The notes under the pieces are model-generated. The model worked only from the letters and a program-made list of their open reading frames with translations. It was not told the origin of the DNA and did no database searches. 64,000 nucleotides of DNA, from contig NZ_MSCQ01000001.1 in the NCBI RefSeq assembly GCF_002954725.1, positions 1,528,508 to 1,592,507 on the forward strand, given 5' to 3'. Position 1 is the first letter of the stretch, and each line of letters opens with the position of its first letter. Both the position numbers and the translations under genes were made by a program. Shown one piece after another: positions 57,201 through 63,161 of the stretch. The DNA is from Photobacterium phosphoreum (GTDB lineage Bacteria; Pseudomonadota; Gammaproteobacteria; Enterobacterales; Vibrionaceae).

Positions 57201-60122
57201 AATATCGACATTGGCAGGCTTTTGTAGCCAATCACCATCGGTATCTTGCACCTGAATCGGCACATCAATGGTGATTTTATCGTTGATACTGTCGACTAAA
57301 CCATCGACACCGCTATCGGTATGATTTAACGGTTTATCTTGAGTGATCGTCACTTTTACATCGATATCATGACCGTTAGCTGCCTGTACCGCAGTCAGTG
57401 ACACCGTTACAACCTGCTCACCGCCAGCGGTAACACCGAATAATTGTCCTGTCGCACTGTCGTAACTAAAGCTGATCGCTTGGTTATCGCCAGTGGTTAA
57501 TTCTGATTCTAATTCACCGATTAACACAGTCAGTTGTTTAGGATCGATAGTGACTTTGGTTGGGTCGAGACGGTCTGCTCCAGCCTCTATCGCAATCGTG
57601 GTAGTGCCAACAACTGGGTAGCCTTGCTCGCCAGCTTGAGGGGTTAAATCACCCTCAGTAATAGTGATATCACCATGTTCATTACCGCCAGCATCGCTAC
57701 CATCGGTAACAGTGATCACCACTTGCCCTTGCGTACTATCGCCATCGTTATCGGTGGCGGTAACGCCAAGGTTTATGTTGGCAATATCGGCATCGTTTTG
57801 ATCAATTGGCCCTGTCACTTCAACAGTGTATGAGCCATCGTTAGCGATAGTCACCACCATTACTGGCTTATCATTACTATCGACTACCGTTAAGACGTTG
57901 CCATTAACACTGAAACTAGTCGCTTCACCGTTGCTAGTAATACTTTGTAGGCTAGGTTGCTCAGCATTAAAATCAACACGCTGAATAGCATCTGAACCGA
58001 CATCCAGCGGCACATCACCGTTAATGATCTGACCGTTTTGAGTAGTTTCATTAATGGTAATGCCATTATCAGTACCAAACTCAGGGTTGGCACCATCTTG
58101 AATAGTAATATCGACATTGGCGGGTTTTTGCAGCCAATCACCATCGGTATCTTGCGCCTGAATCGGCACATCAATAGTGATTTTATCGTTGACACTGTCG
58201 ACTAAACCATCCACACCGCTATCAGTATGATTTAACGGTTTATCTTGAGTGATCGTCACTGTTACATCGATATCGTGACCGTTAGCTGCCTGTACCGCAG
58301 TCAGTGACACTGTTACAACCTGCTCGCCATTAGTGGTAACACCGACTAATTGCCCTGTCGCGCTGTCGTAACTAAAGCTGATCGCTTGGTTATCACCCGT
58401 GGTTAATTCAGACGATAATTCATTAATTAAGTTTGTTAATTGTTTAGGATCGATAGTGACTTTAGTTGGATCAAGACGGTCTGCTCCGGCCTCAATGGCA
58501 ATCGTGGTAGAGCCAGAAACCGGATAGCCTTGCTCATTACCTTGTGGCGTTAAATCCCCCTCGGTAATAGTAATATCACCATGTTCATTACCGCCAGCAT
58601 CGCTACCATCGGTAACAGTGATCACCACTTGCCCTTGCGTACTATCGCCATCGTTATCGGTGGCGGTAACGCCAAGGTTTATGTTGGCAATATCGGCATC
58701 GTTTTGATCAATTGGCCCTGTCACTTCAACAGTGTATGAGCCATCGTTGGCGATAGTCACCATCATTACTGGCTTATCATTACTATCGACTACCGTTAAT
58801 ACGTTGCCATTAACCGTAAATGTGGTGGCTGCGCCATTACTGGTTAGGTTGGCTAAATTCGGTTGGTCGGCATTAAAATCAACACGCTGAATAGCATCTG
58901 AACCGACATCCAGCGGCACATCGCCTGTAATAACCTGACCATTTTGAGTGGTTTCATTGATAGTAGTGCCATTATCAGTACCAAACTCAGGATTGGCGCC
59001 ATCAACAATGGTGATATCAACATTAGCAGGTTTTTGTAGCCAATCACCATCAGTATCTTGCACCTGAATCGGCACATCAATGGTGATTTTATCGTTAATA
59101 CTGTCGACTAAACCATCGACACCGCTATCGGTATGATTTAACGGTTTATCTTGAGTGATCGTCACTTTTACATCGATATCATGACCGTTAGCTGCCTGTA
59201 CCGCAGTCAGTGACACCGTTACAACCTGCTCGCCATTAGTGGTAACACCGACTAATTGGCCTGTCGCACTGTCGTAACTAAAGCTGATTGCTTGATTATC
59301 ACCGGTGGTTAATTCAGACGATAATTCATTAATTAAGTCGGTTAATTGTTTAGGATCGATGGTGACTTTAGTTGGGTCGAGACGGTCTGCTCCAGCCTCT
59401 ATCGCAATCGTGGTAGTGCCAACAACTGGGTAGCCTTGCTCGCCAGCTTGAGGGGTTAAATCACCCTCAGTAATAGTGATATCACCATGTTCATTACCGC
59501 CAGCATCACTACCATCGGTAACGGTGATCACCACTTGCCCTTGCGTACTGTCACCATCATTATCGGTGGCGGTAACGCCAAGGTTTATGTTGGCAATATC
59601 GGCATCGTTTTGATCAATTGGCCCTGTCACTTCAACAGTGTATGAGCCATCTTTAGAAATGATCACTACCATCACAGGCTTATCGTTACTATCAACCACG
59701 GTTAATACATTACCGCTAACAGTAAATGTGGTGGCTACGCCATTACTGGTAAGGTGAGCTAAATTTGGTTGGTCTGCATTAAAATCAACACGCTGAATCG
59801 CATCTGAACCGACATCCAGCGGCACATCACCGTTAATAATCTGACCGTTTTGAGTGGTTTCATTAATGATAGTGCCATTATCAGTACCAAACTCAGGGTT
59901 GGCACCATCTTTAATTGTAATATCAACATTGGCGGGTTTTTGCAGCCAATCACCATCAGTATCTTGCGCCTGAATCGGCACATCAATGGTGATTTTATCG
60001 TTGACACTGTCGACTAAACCATCCACACCGCTATCAGTATGATTTAACGGTTTATCTTGAGTGATCGTCACTGTTACATCGATATCGTGACCGTTAGCTG
60101 CCTGTACCGCAGTCAGTGACAC
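45234..60122 (-). CDS. adhesin C-terminal part: repeats, RTX motifs and type I secretion signal
   Basis: Downstream of the stop the frame stays open for more than 5,000 codons; the first ATG is at 60122, without a ribosome site, giving 4,962 residues. In order: the remaining 302-residue repeats (to about residue 1,300), two 309-residue repeats, a long non-tandem stretch of Ig/cadherin-like domains (about 1,900-3,830), five 132-residue repeats beginning NDAPVN, RTX nonapeptides at about 4,648-4,680 (GGDGNDILVGG) and 4,824-4,850 (GNGDDIFTW), and a C-terminal secretion domain ending in LFSHNAFQVDNNH. Asp/Asn-rich loops (DTDGDW, TDNDGDS) suggest calcium binding. It is very unlikely to be translated independently. 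Confidence 0.7.
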   Translation of the reverse strand: MSLTAVQAANGHDIDVTVTITQDKPLNHTDSGVDGLVDSVNDKITIDVPIQAQDTDGDWLQKPANVDITIKDGANPEFGTDNGTIINETTQNGQIINGDVPLDVGSDAIQRVDFNADQPNLAHLTSNGVATTFTVSGNVLTVVDSNDKPVMVVIISKDGSYTVEVTGPIDQNDADIANINLGVTATDNDGDSTQGQVVITVTDGSDAGGNEHGDITITEGDLTPQAGEQGYPVVGTTTIAIEAGADRLDPTKVTIDPKQLTDLINELSSELTTGDNQAISFSYDSATGQLVGVTTNGEQVVTVSLTAVQAANGHDIDVKVTITQDKPLNHTDSGVDGLVDSINDKITIDVPIQVQDTDGDWLQKPANVDITIVDGANPEFGTDNGTTINETTQNGQVITGDVPLDVGSDAIQRVDFNADQPNLANLTSNGAATTFTVNGNVLTVVDSNDKPVMMVTIANDGSYTVEVTGPIDQNDADIANINLGVTATDNDGDSTQGQVVITVTDGSDAGGNEHGDITITEGDLTPQGNEQGYPVSGSTTIAIEAGADRLDPTKVTIDPKQLTNLINELSSELTTGDNQAISFSYDSATGQLVGVTTNGEQVVTVSLTAVQAANGHDIDVTVTITQDKPLNHTDSGVDGLVDSVNDKITIDVPIQAQDTDGDWLQKPANVDITIQDGANPEFGTDNGITINETTQNGQIINGDVPLDVGSDAIQRVDFNAEQPSLQSITSNGEATSFSVNGNVLTVVDSNDKPVMVVTIANDGSYTVEVTGPIDQNDADIANINLGVTATDNDGDSTQGQVVITVTDGSDAGGNEHGDITITEGDLTPQAGEQGYPVVGTTTIAIEAGADRLDPTKVTIDPKQLTVLIGELESELTTGDNQAISFSYDSATGQLFGVTAGGEQVVTVSLTAVQAANGHDIDVKVTITQDKPLNHTDSGVDGLVDSINDKITIDVPIQVQDTDGDWLQKPANVDITIKDGANPEFGTDSGTTMNETTQNGQIINGDVPLNVGSDAIHQLDFNADQPSLTALTSNGAATTFTVNGNVLTVVDSNDKPVMVVTIAKDGSYTVEVTGPIDQNDADIVNINLGVTATDNDGDSTQGQVVITVTDGSDAAGNEHGDITITEGDLTPQGNEQGYPVVGTTTIAIEAGADRLDPTKVTIDPKQLTNLINELSSELTTGDNQAISFSYDSATGQLVGVTAGGEQVVTVSLSATQAANGHDIDVTVTITQDKPLNHTDSGVDGLVDSVNDKITIDVPIQAQDTDGDWLQKPANIDITIKDGANPEFGTDSGTTIIETENGTTTNGKITVDVGSDNIAHIHFLSSQPSLDGIVSNNQATRYIVDGNDVRVVIDGGENDGEAVLTITIGNDGSYTVEQHQPIEQNNAAGDSVNIDLAVVATDDDGDTSNTGQLEIHIKDGLNPTGEGVQANITITEGDLENPQPGKCYPVVGTGHFTVDATDDALVAHSLTIIDSVKAALLNELNGLTSEGKALSFSIDIDANGIITMTGITASGGQEVVTITLAPTAQSYGDVSVDMSIIQQLPLDHLSANGTYVDVNGGQIIINVPVQMQDTDGDALQQPVDVVVTIKDGADPTLGIDSGTTIIETENGTTANGKITVDVGSDNIDHINFLASQPSLDGIVSNNQATRYIVDGNEIKVVIDGGTNDGEAVLTITIGNDGSYIVEQHQPIEQDNTAGDSVHIELGVVATDDDGDSSNTGQLEIYIKDGLNPTGDGVQANITITEGDLENPQPGKGYPVVGTGQFTVDATDDALVANSLTITNNVKATLLTELNGLTSGGEALTFSINIDVNGVITITGITAIGAHEAVTITLTPTAQANGDVSVDMSITQQLPLDHLSADGTYVDVNGGNITINVPVQMQDIDGDTLQQPVDVNITINDGQLPSFGHDTSATLNEGASGQATGSGSINVDTGSDQVAKVYFGSDQASLNGLTSNGHATTYHLSADGTRVVVVLQSDPSQVVMEISIDINGHYVADQKQPIDQVDDKSADDEIIKLDVYAQDHDGDVSKPGQITINIHDGNNAAGGENGTITITEGDLTPTNGQQGYPVSGDTNIAVTAGVDRLDPATATIDNSKLIALIDELQSELTANGAPISFVYDHISGVLTGTANGQIVLTVTVTATQAANGHDADIKVSITQHSPLDHNGSDNGGWVNVDGDKIVIDVPVQVKDTDGDLLTNDVNAQITIEDGAGPIITAAPALTVEESDLASGTTPSGNGESALGDIIVNSGSDHVVNFKVDIDSFNQQNDITSHGHKITLSQSSEGTYQGIANGNVVFTYYLLPTGRYIFQLHGTLDHPTQGEDQLTIEIPVYAIDKDGDVSGSVNIDVTVKDDIPSVHNVTLATVEDSSTTQENVITAAGADGAEVTALIVDGQHIALSSLEQSGEYRIYEVKDGTQVLGDLMIKPNGDTYFIAKDNISQTQEDLIKEIGFEVTDGDGDTATGTITLDISDKDATLQVENSIGEEEDGRHSTDATDNVDPNRGGIEINMTIDGGDNDRGEHVGTVTIQPQTQAHGVFMYNGQPLTVNSDGSVTLPPNAFTVDTTNPPDVKFILQGVTFVPDADYSTSAAGIKFDVTAQVNTTDGGNHPVMNGEFAIDVQGIADTPIWNASSVDHYVTAEDQDNVLLNVVADLQDTDGSETLFYFITVPVEYQDKCTLEIGGQLLVETSPGSGVYKVTANQMGSVEVNPVDNFSGDIKLTIQAQSKENSNFVAGHQTADSVEKTVIINVSPVADDAVLKVTRVEANEDQRIDLSNHINLTSLDDNTDNSEHLFLQISALPDGAVLYLNDQLLTPNADGVYEISYQDLNGLSMQPPLDSNVDFSITVNGIVRDVAQVTDANGNVTTETSEKIIGPQTINVALTGVVDHPEIISENPDWTPLDDGRDGLQTTIKEDGEAKFDFKVISGEHTNADGNTDGSETLSVIISGIPKGTEIYDAEGNLQTLVYAGEDSNGQPIYQVNLDSLTNIVIKPPQNSTEDISLDVRTVVTENDGASAEFGSELIIHITPEIDATDYTTVSNGLEDEATTVNWQPSLSDPQEHITGLALGGLPTGYQLFINAIELNTDSNGNVELTAQQLQTLLDGGQLTVTAPHNSDQDIQLTSTVTVSQTDVDGNKETVTKDITGTLDVDIKAVVEPDGKIVIDDNGTLLTTIASGTDGVIDLSNDAGSDGKIAWQNNDTSSSEVITQIVLDPIPEGFVIIGGINNGNGSWTVPQSSLDGLKIIAPEGFNGQLTLNINALVQDMSDDGDVSDKVSELGEITLDFSANTENNTEKAAEIVVDDSYVVTGTEDHSVDLGKQMMDHIVTISTANGDQAHDDFTLVINADNLPAGATISGADFDHVTGEYVLKVPVAADGTIDLSSITLNLPADYAGDFKFDVKYVTTDSESGDYKTQTDTIAVQVAPQVDGPKDVAITVVETDGLNADKQPISTSDDKQEQVYDNIAYEDGDIKLDLSISLKDADTSETDGKETVQSVTLTLADTSNGVFIDADGNVLGTSITVDQSQLDNIHFRPALDFSGKVDINVSTAVVDTAIYDDTTGATVTDSKSFDSTVSFDVIAVNDEIKWQGIDTPIVGNEDTAIPLAGISGSLEDVDGSEHIVSMKLENVPDGFIIEGAVNNGDGVWTITASGESFDLSDIKVRPPHDFSGTVDIDIVVYSKEDSLDKPAENRETVTIDVNPVADKVDTDVTPNVSGDENSPITLDLGIKAYDDKNTINNPGSNVHENGAESLQITITNVPDSSSFTLPDGVDGSAEKQADGSWIIKVTGSDLDSLIFHPGDANNQTVIDGTVWNGDLNLDIRAVDNGVVGTDSVAVDKTIHVDVTPDNDAPVNHLPSDSLTVAEDATLVIHDLQITDVDSNDHDAVMDMTVTLSVEHGQLAIAAGVDTSGLTITDNGDGKLVINGDLTLINQLLDQGINYTGDKDFNGTDSLTMTTDDNGNSGAGGALTDTDSIDITVTPVNDAPINTVPAPFDVNEDGSHVITGLKIADVDAKESGTSGQMTVELNIGHGQLSIIAADTQGLTITDNGDGKLVISGDIDKINTLLDSGIKYTGDANFNGSDQLTMTTSDNGNVGSGGVLTDVSTVDITVTAVNDAPINTVPASFDVNEDSSHIITGLKIADVDAKESGTSGQMTVELNVEHGQLTIVAAETQGLTITDNGDGKLVISGDIDKINTLLDGGIEYSGDQNYNGSDKLTMTTSDNGNVGSGGVLTDVSTVDITVTPVNDAPVNTVPAAFDVNEDSSHIITGLSITDVDAKESATSGQMTVELNVEHGQLTIVATETQGLTITDNGDGKLVISGDIDKINTLLNDGIEYSGDQNYNGSDKLTMTTSDNGNVGSGGVLTDVSTVDITVAPVNDAPVNEVPATISTSEDTATVIDGIKVTDVDFNELANNDAMSVTLSVNHGALSITLPMNSGVEVANDGSGNVILKGSMTDINVVLDSGISYTAAEHFSGSDELTITTNDGGNTGSGGSLSSTNKVNITVAPKVDMPSLSLHAEHIQTAAIQSSLGTMIPLIGLIAAASADASETLTVKISDLGSAQVVDKAGNVIGTDLGNGNWQVTAQDLNEVYINDLEQGTHTISVTAVSTESNGSQVMSPPVNLNIVVDDLCATNNILGQHSSSDQANLVIDSTAQATLLGGDGNDILVGGVASDILVGGRGDDILWGGHLNGHCDDTKDTFLWSDADFGTANAPATDTIMDFEVGIDVISLGDALNSQNIQSLEDLSNRINIIEQQGNTEIQIFDDQHQMVQNIILNGVNHNELFGDNSLNMSNEDKLGSLMNSGNLELSDNFGNQQDNTLVADSQGESLFGFDGNDILVAGEGNDILTGGNGDDIFTWHESSLSTVSNTDTITDFELDKDQINVRGLLTDDDNTRLDMDDLLKHVSADVDDKGHVNIEVNSSEGQSQHIVLENINPQHDLGLADGASSADIVSSLFSHNAFQVDNNH
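45571..45652 (-). repeat. RTX nonapeptide cluster 2
   Basis: Encodes GFDGNDILVAG, GEGNDILTGG and GNGDDIFTW, followed by the aspartate-rich DTITDFELDKDQI typical of the final domain before the type I secretion signal. Confidence 0.9.
46081..46176 (-). repeat. RTX nonapeptide cluster 1
   Basis: Encodes three or four glycine/aspartate-rich nonapeptides, including GGDGNDILVGG and GGRGDDILWGG, which form calcium-binding parallel beta rolls in type I secreted proteins. Confidence 0.9.
46625..48609 (-). repeat. 132-residue tandem repeats, about five copies
   Basis: The marker near GTCAATCC recurs at 47221, 47617, 48013 and 48409, an exact 396-bp period. A fifth, more diverged copy lies below 47000. 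Units start with NDAPVN and contain LTITDNGDGKLVI and NGSD(Q/K)LTMTT, a cadherin/Ig-like domain. Confidence 0.88.
54440..56225 (-). repeat. diverged pair of 309-residue repeats
   Basis: The segment TTGCATTTG recurs at 54486 and 55413 (927 bp apart) within two related but less conserved units. Each unit has ITEGDLENPQPGK and the GDA(L)QQPVDV motif, and is related to the 302-residue family. Confidence 0.7.
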
Positions 60123-61735
60123 TGTTACAACCTGCTCGCCATTAGTGGTAACACCGACTAATTGGCCTGTCGCGCTGTCGTAACTAAAGCTGATCGCTTG
60201 ATTATCACCGGTGGTTAATTCAGACGATAATTCATTAATTAAGTTTGTTAATTGTTTAGGATCGATGGTGACTTTAGTTGGATCAAGACGGTCTGCTCCG
60301 GCCTCAATGGCAATCGTGGTAGAGCCGACAACTGGGTAGCCTTACTCACCAGCTTGAGGGGTTAAATCACCCTCGGTAATAGTAATATCACCGTGTTCAT
60401 TACCGCCAGCATCGCTACCATCGATAACAGTGATCACCACTTGCCCTTGCGTACTATCGCCATCGTTATCGGTGGCGGTTACATTCAGATTAATAGTGGC
60501 AATATCGGCATCGTTTTGATCAATTGGCCCTGTCACTTCAACAGTGTATGAGCCATCGTTAGCGATAGTCACCACCATTACTGGCTTATCATTACTATCG
60601 ACTACCGTTAAGACGTTGCCATTAACCGTAAATGTGGTGGCTGCGCCATTACTGGTAAGCGCGGTTAAACTTGGTTGGTCGGCATTGAAATCAAGCTGAT
60701 GAATAGCATCTGAACCGACATCCAGCGGCACATCACCGTTAATGATCTGACCGTTTTGAGTGGTTTCATTAATGGTAGTGCCACTATCAGTACCAAACTC
60801 AGGGTTGGCACCATCTTTGATTGTAATATCAACATTGGCGGGTTTTTGCAGCCAATCACCATCGGTATCTTGCACCTGAATCGGCACATCAATGGTGATT
60901 TTATCGTTGACACTGTCGACTAAACCATCGACACCACTATCGGTATGATTTAACGGTTTATCTTGAGTGATCGTCACTGTTACATCGATATCATGACCGC
61001 TAGCTGCCTGTACCGCAGTCAGTGACACAGTTACAACCTGCTCGCCATTAGTGGTAACACCGACTAATTGGCCTGTCGCACTGTCGTAACTAAAGCTGAT
61101 TGCTTGATTATCACCGGTGGTTAATTCAGACGATAATTCATTAATTAAGTCGGTTAATTGTTTAGGATCGATAGTGACTTTGGTTGGGTCGAGACGATCA
61201 GAGCCCGCCTCAATCGCAATCGTGGTAGTGCCGACAACTGGGTAGCCTTGCTCGCCAGCTTGAGGGGTTAAATCACCCTCAGTAATAGTGATATCACCAT
61301 GTTCATTACCGCCAGCATCGCTACCATCGGTAACAGTGATCACCACTTGCCCTTGCGTACTATCGCCATCGTTATCGGTGGCGGTAACGCCAAGGTTTAT
61401 GTTGGCAATATCGGCATCGTTTTGATCAATTGGCCCTGTTACTTCAACGGTGTATGAGCCATCTTTAGCAATGATCACTACCATCACAGGCTTATCGTTA
61501 CTATCAACCACGGTTAATACATTACCGCTAACAGTAAATGTGGTGGCTACGCCATTACTGGTAAGGTGAGCTAAATTTGATTGGTCTGCATTAAAATCAA
61601 CACGCTGAATCGCATCTGAACCGACATCCAGCGGCACATCACCGCTAATGATCTGACCATTTTGAATAGTTTCATCAATGGTGGTGCCTTTATCAGTACT
61701 AAACTCAGGGTTAGCGCCATCTTTGATTGTAATAT
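56225..61735 (-). repeat. six tandem 906-bp adhesin repeats
   Basis: The marker TGTTTAGG recurs at 56629, 57535, 58441, 59347, 60253 and 61159; every interval is exactly 906 bp (302 residues). Each unit contains GDITITEGDLTPQ, DPTKVTIDPKQLT and a TDNDGDSTQG loop, of the type called T1SS-143 repeats. Copies differ at scattered positions, with segments exchanged between copies (GSDAGGNEHG and NLTS/ALTS variants). Confidence 0.92.
60342..60344 (-). other. in-frame TAA in the adhesin frame
   Basis: The coding-strand codon is TAA where sister repeats 906 bp apart have CAA (Gln). Another C-to-T change in the same copy, six bases upstream, is silent (GGC to GGT). Confidence 0.9.
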
Positions 61736-62756
61736 CTACACTAATAGGTTGATCTAGTGGATTACCATTTGAATCAGCCCCCTGAATAGCGACATCAACC
61801 GTAATATTATCGCCATCACGAGACACTAAACCACTACTATTACCTTCCACATGATCAATAGGCTGATTAATCGTTGTCGTAATATTGACAGTAACATCAC
61901 GCCCATTCGTTGACGATGCATCAAGGGTAATTGACATCACTGTCGTGCCATTGAGGGTACCAATAATCGAATTTGTTTGAGTATCGAAAATAAAACTAAC
62001 CGCTTGCCCACCTGAAGAAATTTCATTATTCAATTCAGAAAGCAATGTATTAATAGAAAGAGAATCAAAAACAAAAGAAGCACTTTCAAGTGGTAATGTT
62101 GCGGCATCAACAACAATAGATGTTGATGTTTGAACGGGGTACCCTTGTGCGCCAGTTTGAGGTTCTAAATCACCTTCAACAACAACCATTGAACCCAATT
62201 CGCCACCATCAGCAGCGAGAATTACGCGGGGATCAATTGCTTGTGTCGCACGATGCGGATCATAAGCAGTATCAAAACCCGCTTCTGCCAATACAGCGTC
62301 ATTATCATAATTAATAGTAATAAAACTCGCCGTTGCTGACGACCCATTTAATCCAACACTGCCTGCCGCTGACTCATTACCTGCGGCAGCGGCTTCAAAT
62401 AATGTTGTTGGATCTTGTCCTGCTAAAATTGCATTTTGTAGTGATTCAATATCATCAGCAGAAAATGAAGTGTTATTTTTAGCCTCTCCGTTAAAAACTA
62501 TACCATTATCTAATTCAACAGTTTCGATACCATTAGGGGTTGATATTGAACAACTAGGACAAGGAATATTAACAACTTGTTCTACACCATCTTTAATTAA
62601 AATAAACGTAGCATCGCGGTTAGTAACAATAATTTCATTCGGTTGAAGATCATGAAGATCTATAACTGTTATAGGTTGTTGATTTGGCTGAATAACAAAA
62701 CTCTCGCCATCAACAAGTTTAAACGCTTCAACTTTATTATTATCATTCTTAACCAT
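60342..62756 (-). CDS. adhesin N-terminal part: LapA-type retention module and first repeats
   Basis: This 804-codon open frame ends at the internal stop. Residues about 1-125 resemble the retention module of LapA-type adhesins, which lodges in the TolC-like pore and keeps the adhesin on the cell; it begins MVKNDNNKVEAFKLVDGES and includes VIDLHDLQPNEIIVTNRDA. AAAAG at about residues 122-126 resembles the di-alanine site cut by the periplasmic protease LapG. A first, divergent repeat follows, then one complete and one partial 302-residue unit. The frame is open from a TTG at 62768, but the ATG at 62756 is preferred because the TTG abuts the nearest purine-rich site. Secretion is unlikely from this fragment alone. 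Confidence 0.7.
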   Translation of the reverse strand: MVKNDNNKVEAFKLVDGESFVIQPNQQPITVIDLHDLQPNEIIVTNRDATFILIKDGVEQVVNIPCPSCSISTPNGIETVELDNGIVFNGEAKNNTSFSADDIESLQNAILAGQDPTTLFEAAAAGNESAAGSVGLNGSSATASFITINYDNDAVLAEAGFDTAYDPHRATQAIDPRVILAADGGELGSMVVVEGDLEPQTGAQGYPVQTSTSIVVDAATLPLESASFVFDSLSINTLLSELNNEISSGGQAVSFIFDTQTNSIIGTLNGTTVMSITLDASSTNGRDVTVNITTTINQPIDHVEGNSSGLVSRDGDNITVDVAIQGADSNGNPLDQPISVDITIKDGANPEFSTDKGTTIDETIQNGQIISGDVPLDVGSDAIQRVDFNADQSNLAHLTSNGVATTFTVSGNVLTVVDSNDKPVMVVIIAKDGSYTVEVTGPIDQNDADIANINLGVTATDNDGDSTQGQVVITVTDGSDAGGNEHGDITITEGDLTPQAGEQGYPVVGTTTIAIEAGSDRLDPTKVTIDPKQLTDLINELSSELTTGDNQAISFSYDSATGQLVGVTTNGEQVVTVSLTAVQAASGHDIDVTVTITQDKPLNHTDSGVDGLVDSVNDKITIDVPIQVQDTDGDWLQKPANVDITIKDGANPEFGTDSGTTINETTQNGQIINGDVPLDVGSDAIHQLDFNADQPSLTALTSNGAATTFTVNGNVLTVVDSNDKPVMVVTIANDGSYTVEVTGPIDQNDADIATINLNVTATDNDGDSTQGQVVITVIDGSDAGGNEHGDITITEGDLTPQAGE

Positions 62757-63161
62757 TAAATTGCCCAACCTTTAAAATTTTCGATGGCATAACAGCCAAA
62801 CTGCATCATTTGAAATTGATATTGCAATATTTTAATGATCGCTAATCATTCCGATAATCAAACCAACCATATTTTTATTTTATGTATCGACATTAAAAAC
62901 AACTTTACGCCAATACTTCAACAGCTTATCATTAGTTTTAATTATAAACAAACAACACATTAAAATATAATAATCATTAATATTTGCCATTAGCATGCGT
63001 TATACTTAGTGTAAAAAAAAGAACAATTTATGCCCCTTAATCTCAAAAAAAATACCTTGAATCGATAAGGACAAATCACGTTATCAATATTAATACATTG
63101 TTTTTTAATGCAAATGCTAACATTCTTGCAAACTTCTATTTCTAGAGACCTAGGTTTTTAT
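62757..63161. other. divergent promoter gap between adhesin and HlyD-like gene
   Basis: The 405-base gap is AT-rich and contains no ORF or terminator. TATACT at 63001-63006 is a possible -10 without a matching -35. No operator consensus was recognised; both transcripts must start here. Confidence 0.5.

Larger units (their letters stand above)
45234..62756 (-). pseudogene. giant LapA-like RTX adhesin frame split by one in-frame stop
   Basis: Read as one gene, this frame has 5,841 codons: an N-terminal LapA-type retention module, a long array of extracellular repeats, and a C-terminal type I secretion signal. The only interruption is TAA at 60342-60344. The codons before and after it are in the same frame and continue the same repeat (ending in AGE, resuming GYPVVGS), and the five sister repeats have CAA there, so the gene is one unit with a C-to-T nonsense change. 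If the stop is real, the product lacks its secretion signal and the adhesin is inactive unless read through; if it is a sequencing or assembly error, it is a complete adhesin of about 640 kDa (estimated from length). Divergent transport gene at 63162 supports a secreted surface protein. Confidence 0.8.

Noticed and set aside
57890-60913. Minus-strand frames rich in Met, Leu and Lys in the 906-bp repeats
   Set aside because: Alternative-frame shadows of the adhesin repeats (MCRFRRK-type strings); no ribosome sites.
56225-61735. CRISPR or mobile element as explanation of the repeats
   Set aside because: Repeats are 906 bp, in frame and coding, with no spacers, terminal inverted repeats or transposase.
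45234-62756. Two separate adhesin genes
   Set aside because: Both frames are in phase, one repeat spans the stop, and the second part has no ribosome site or secretion-compatible start, so a single interrupted gene is more likely.
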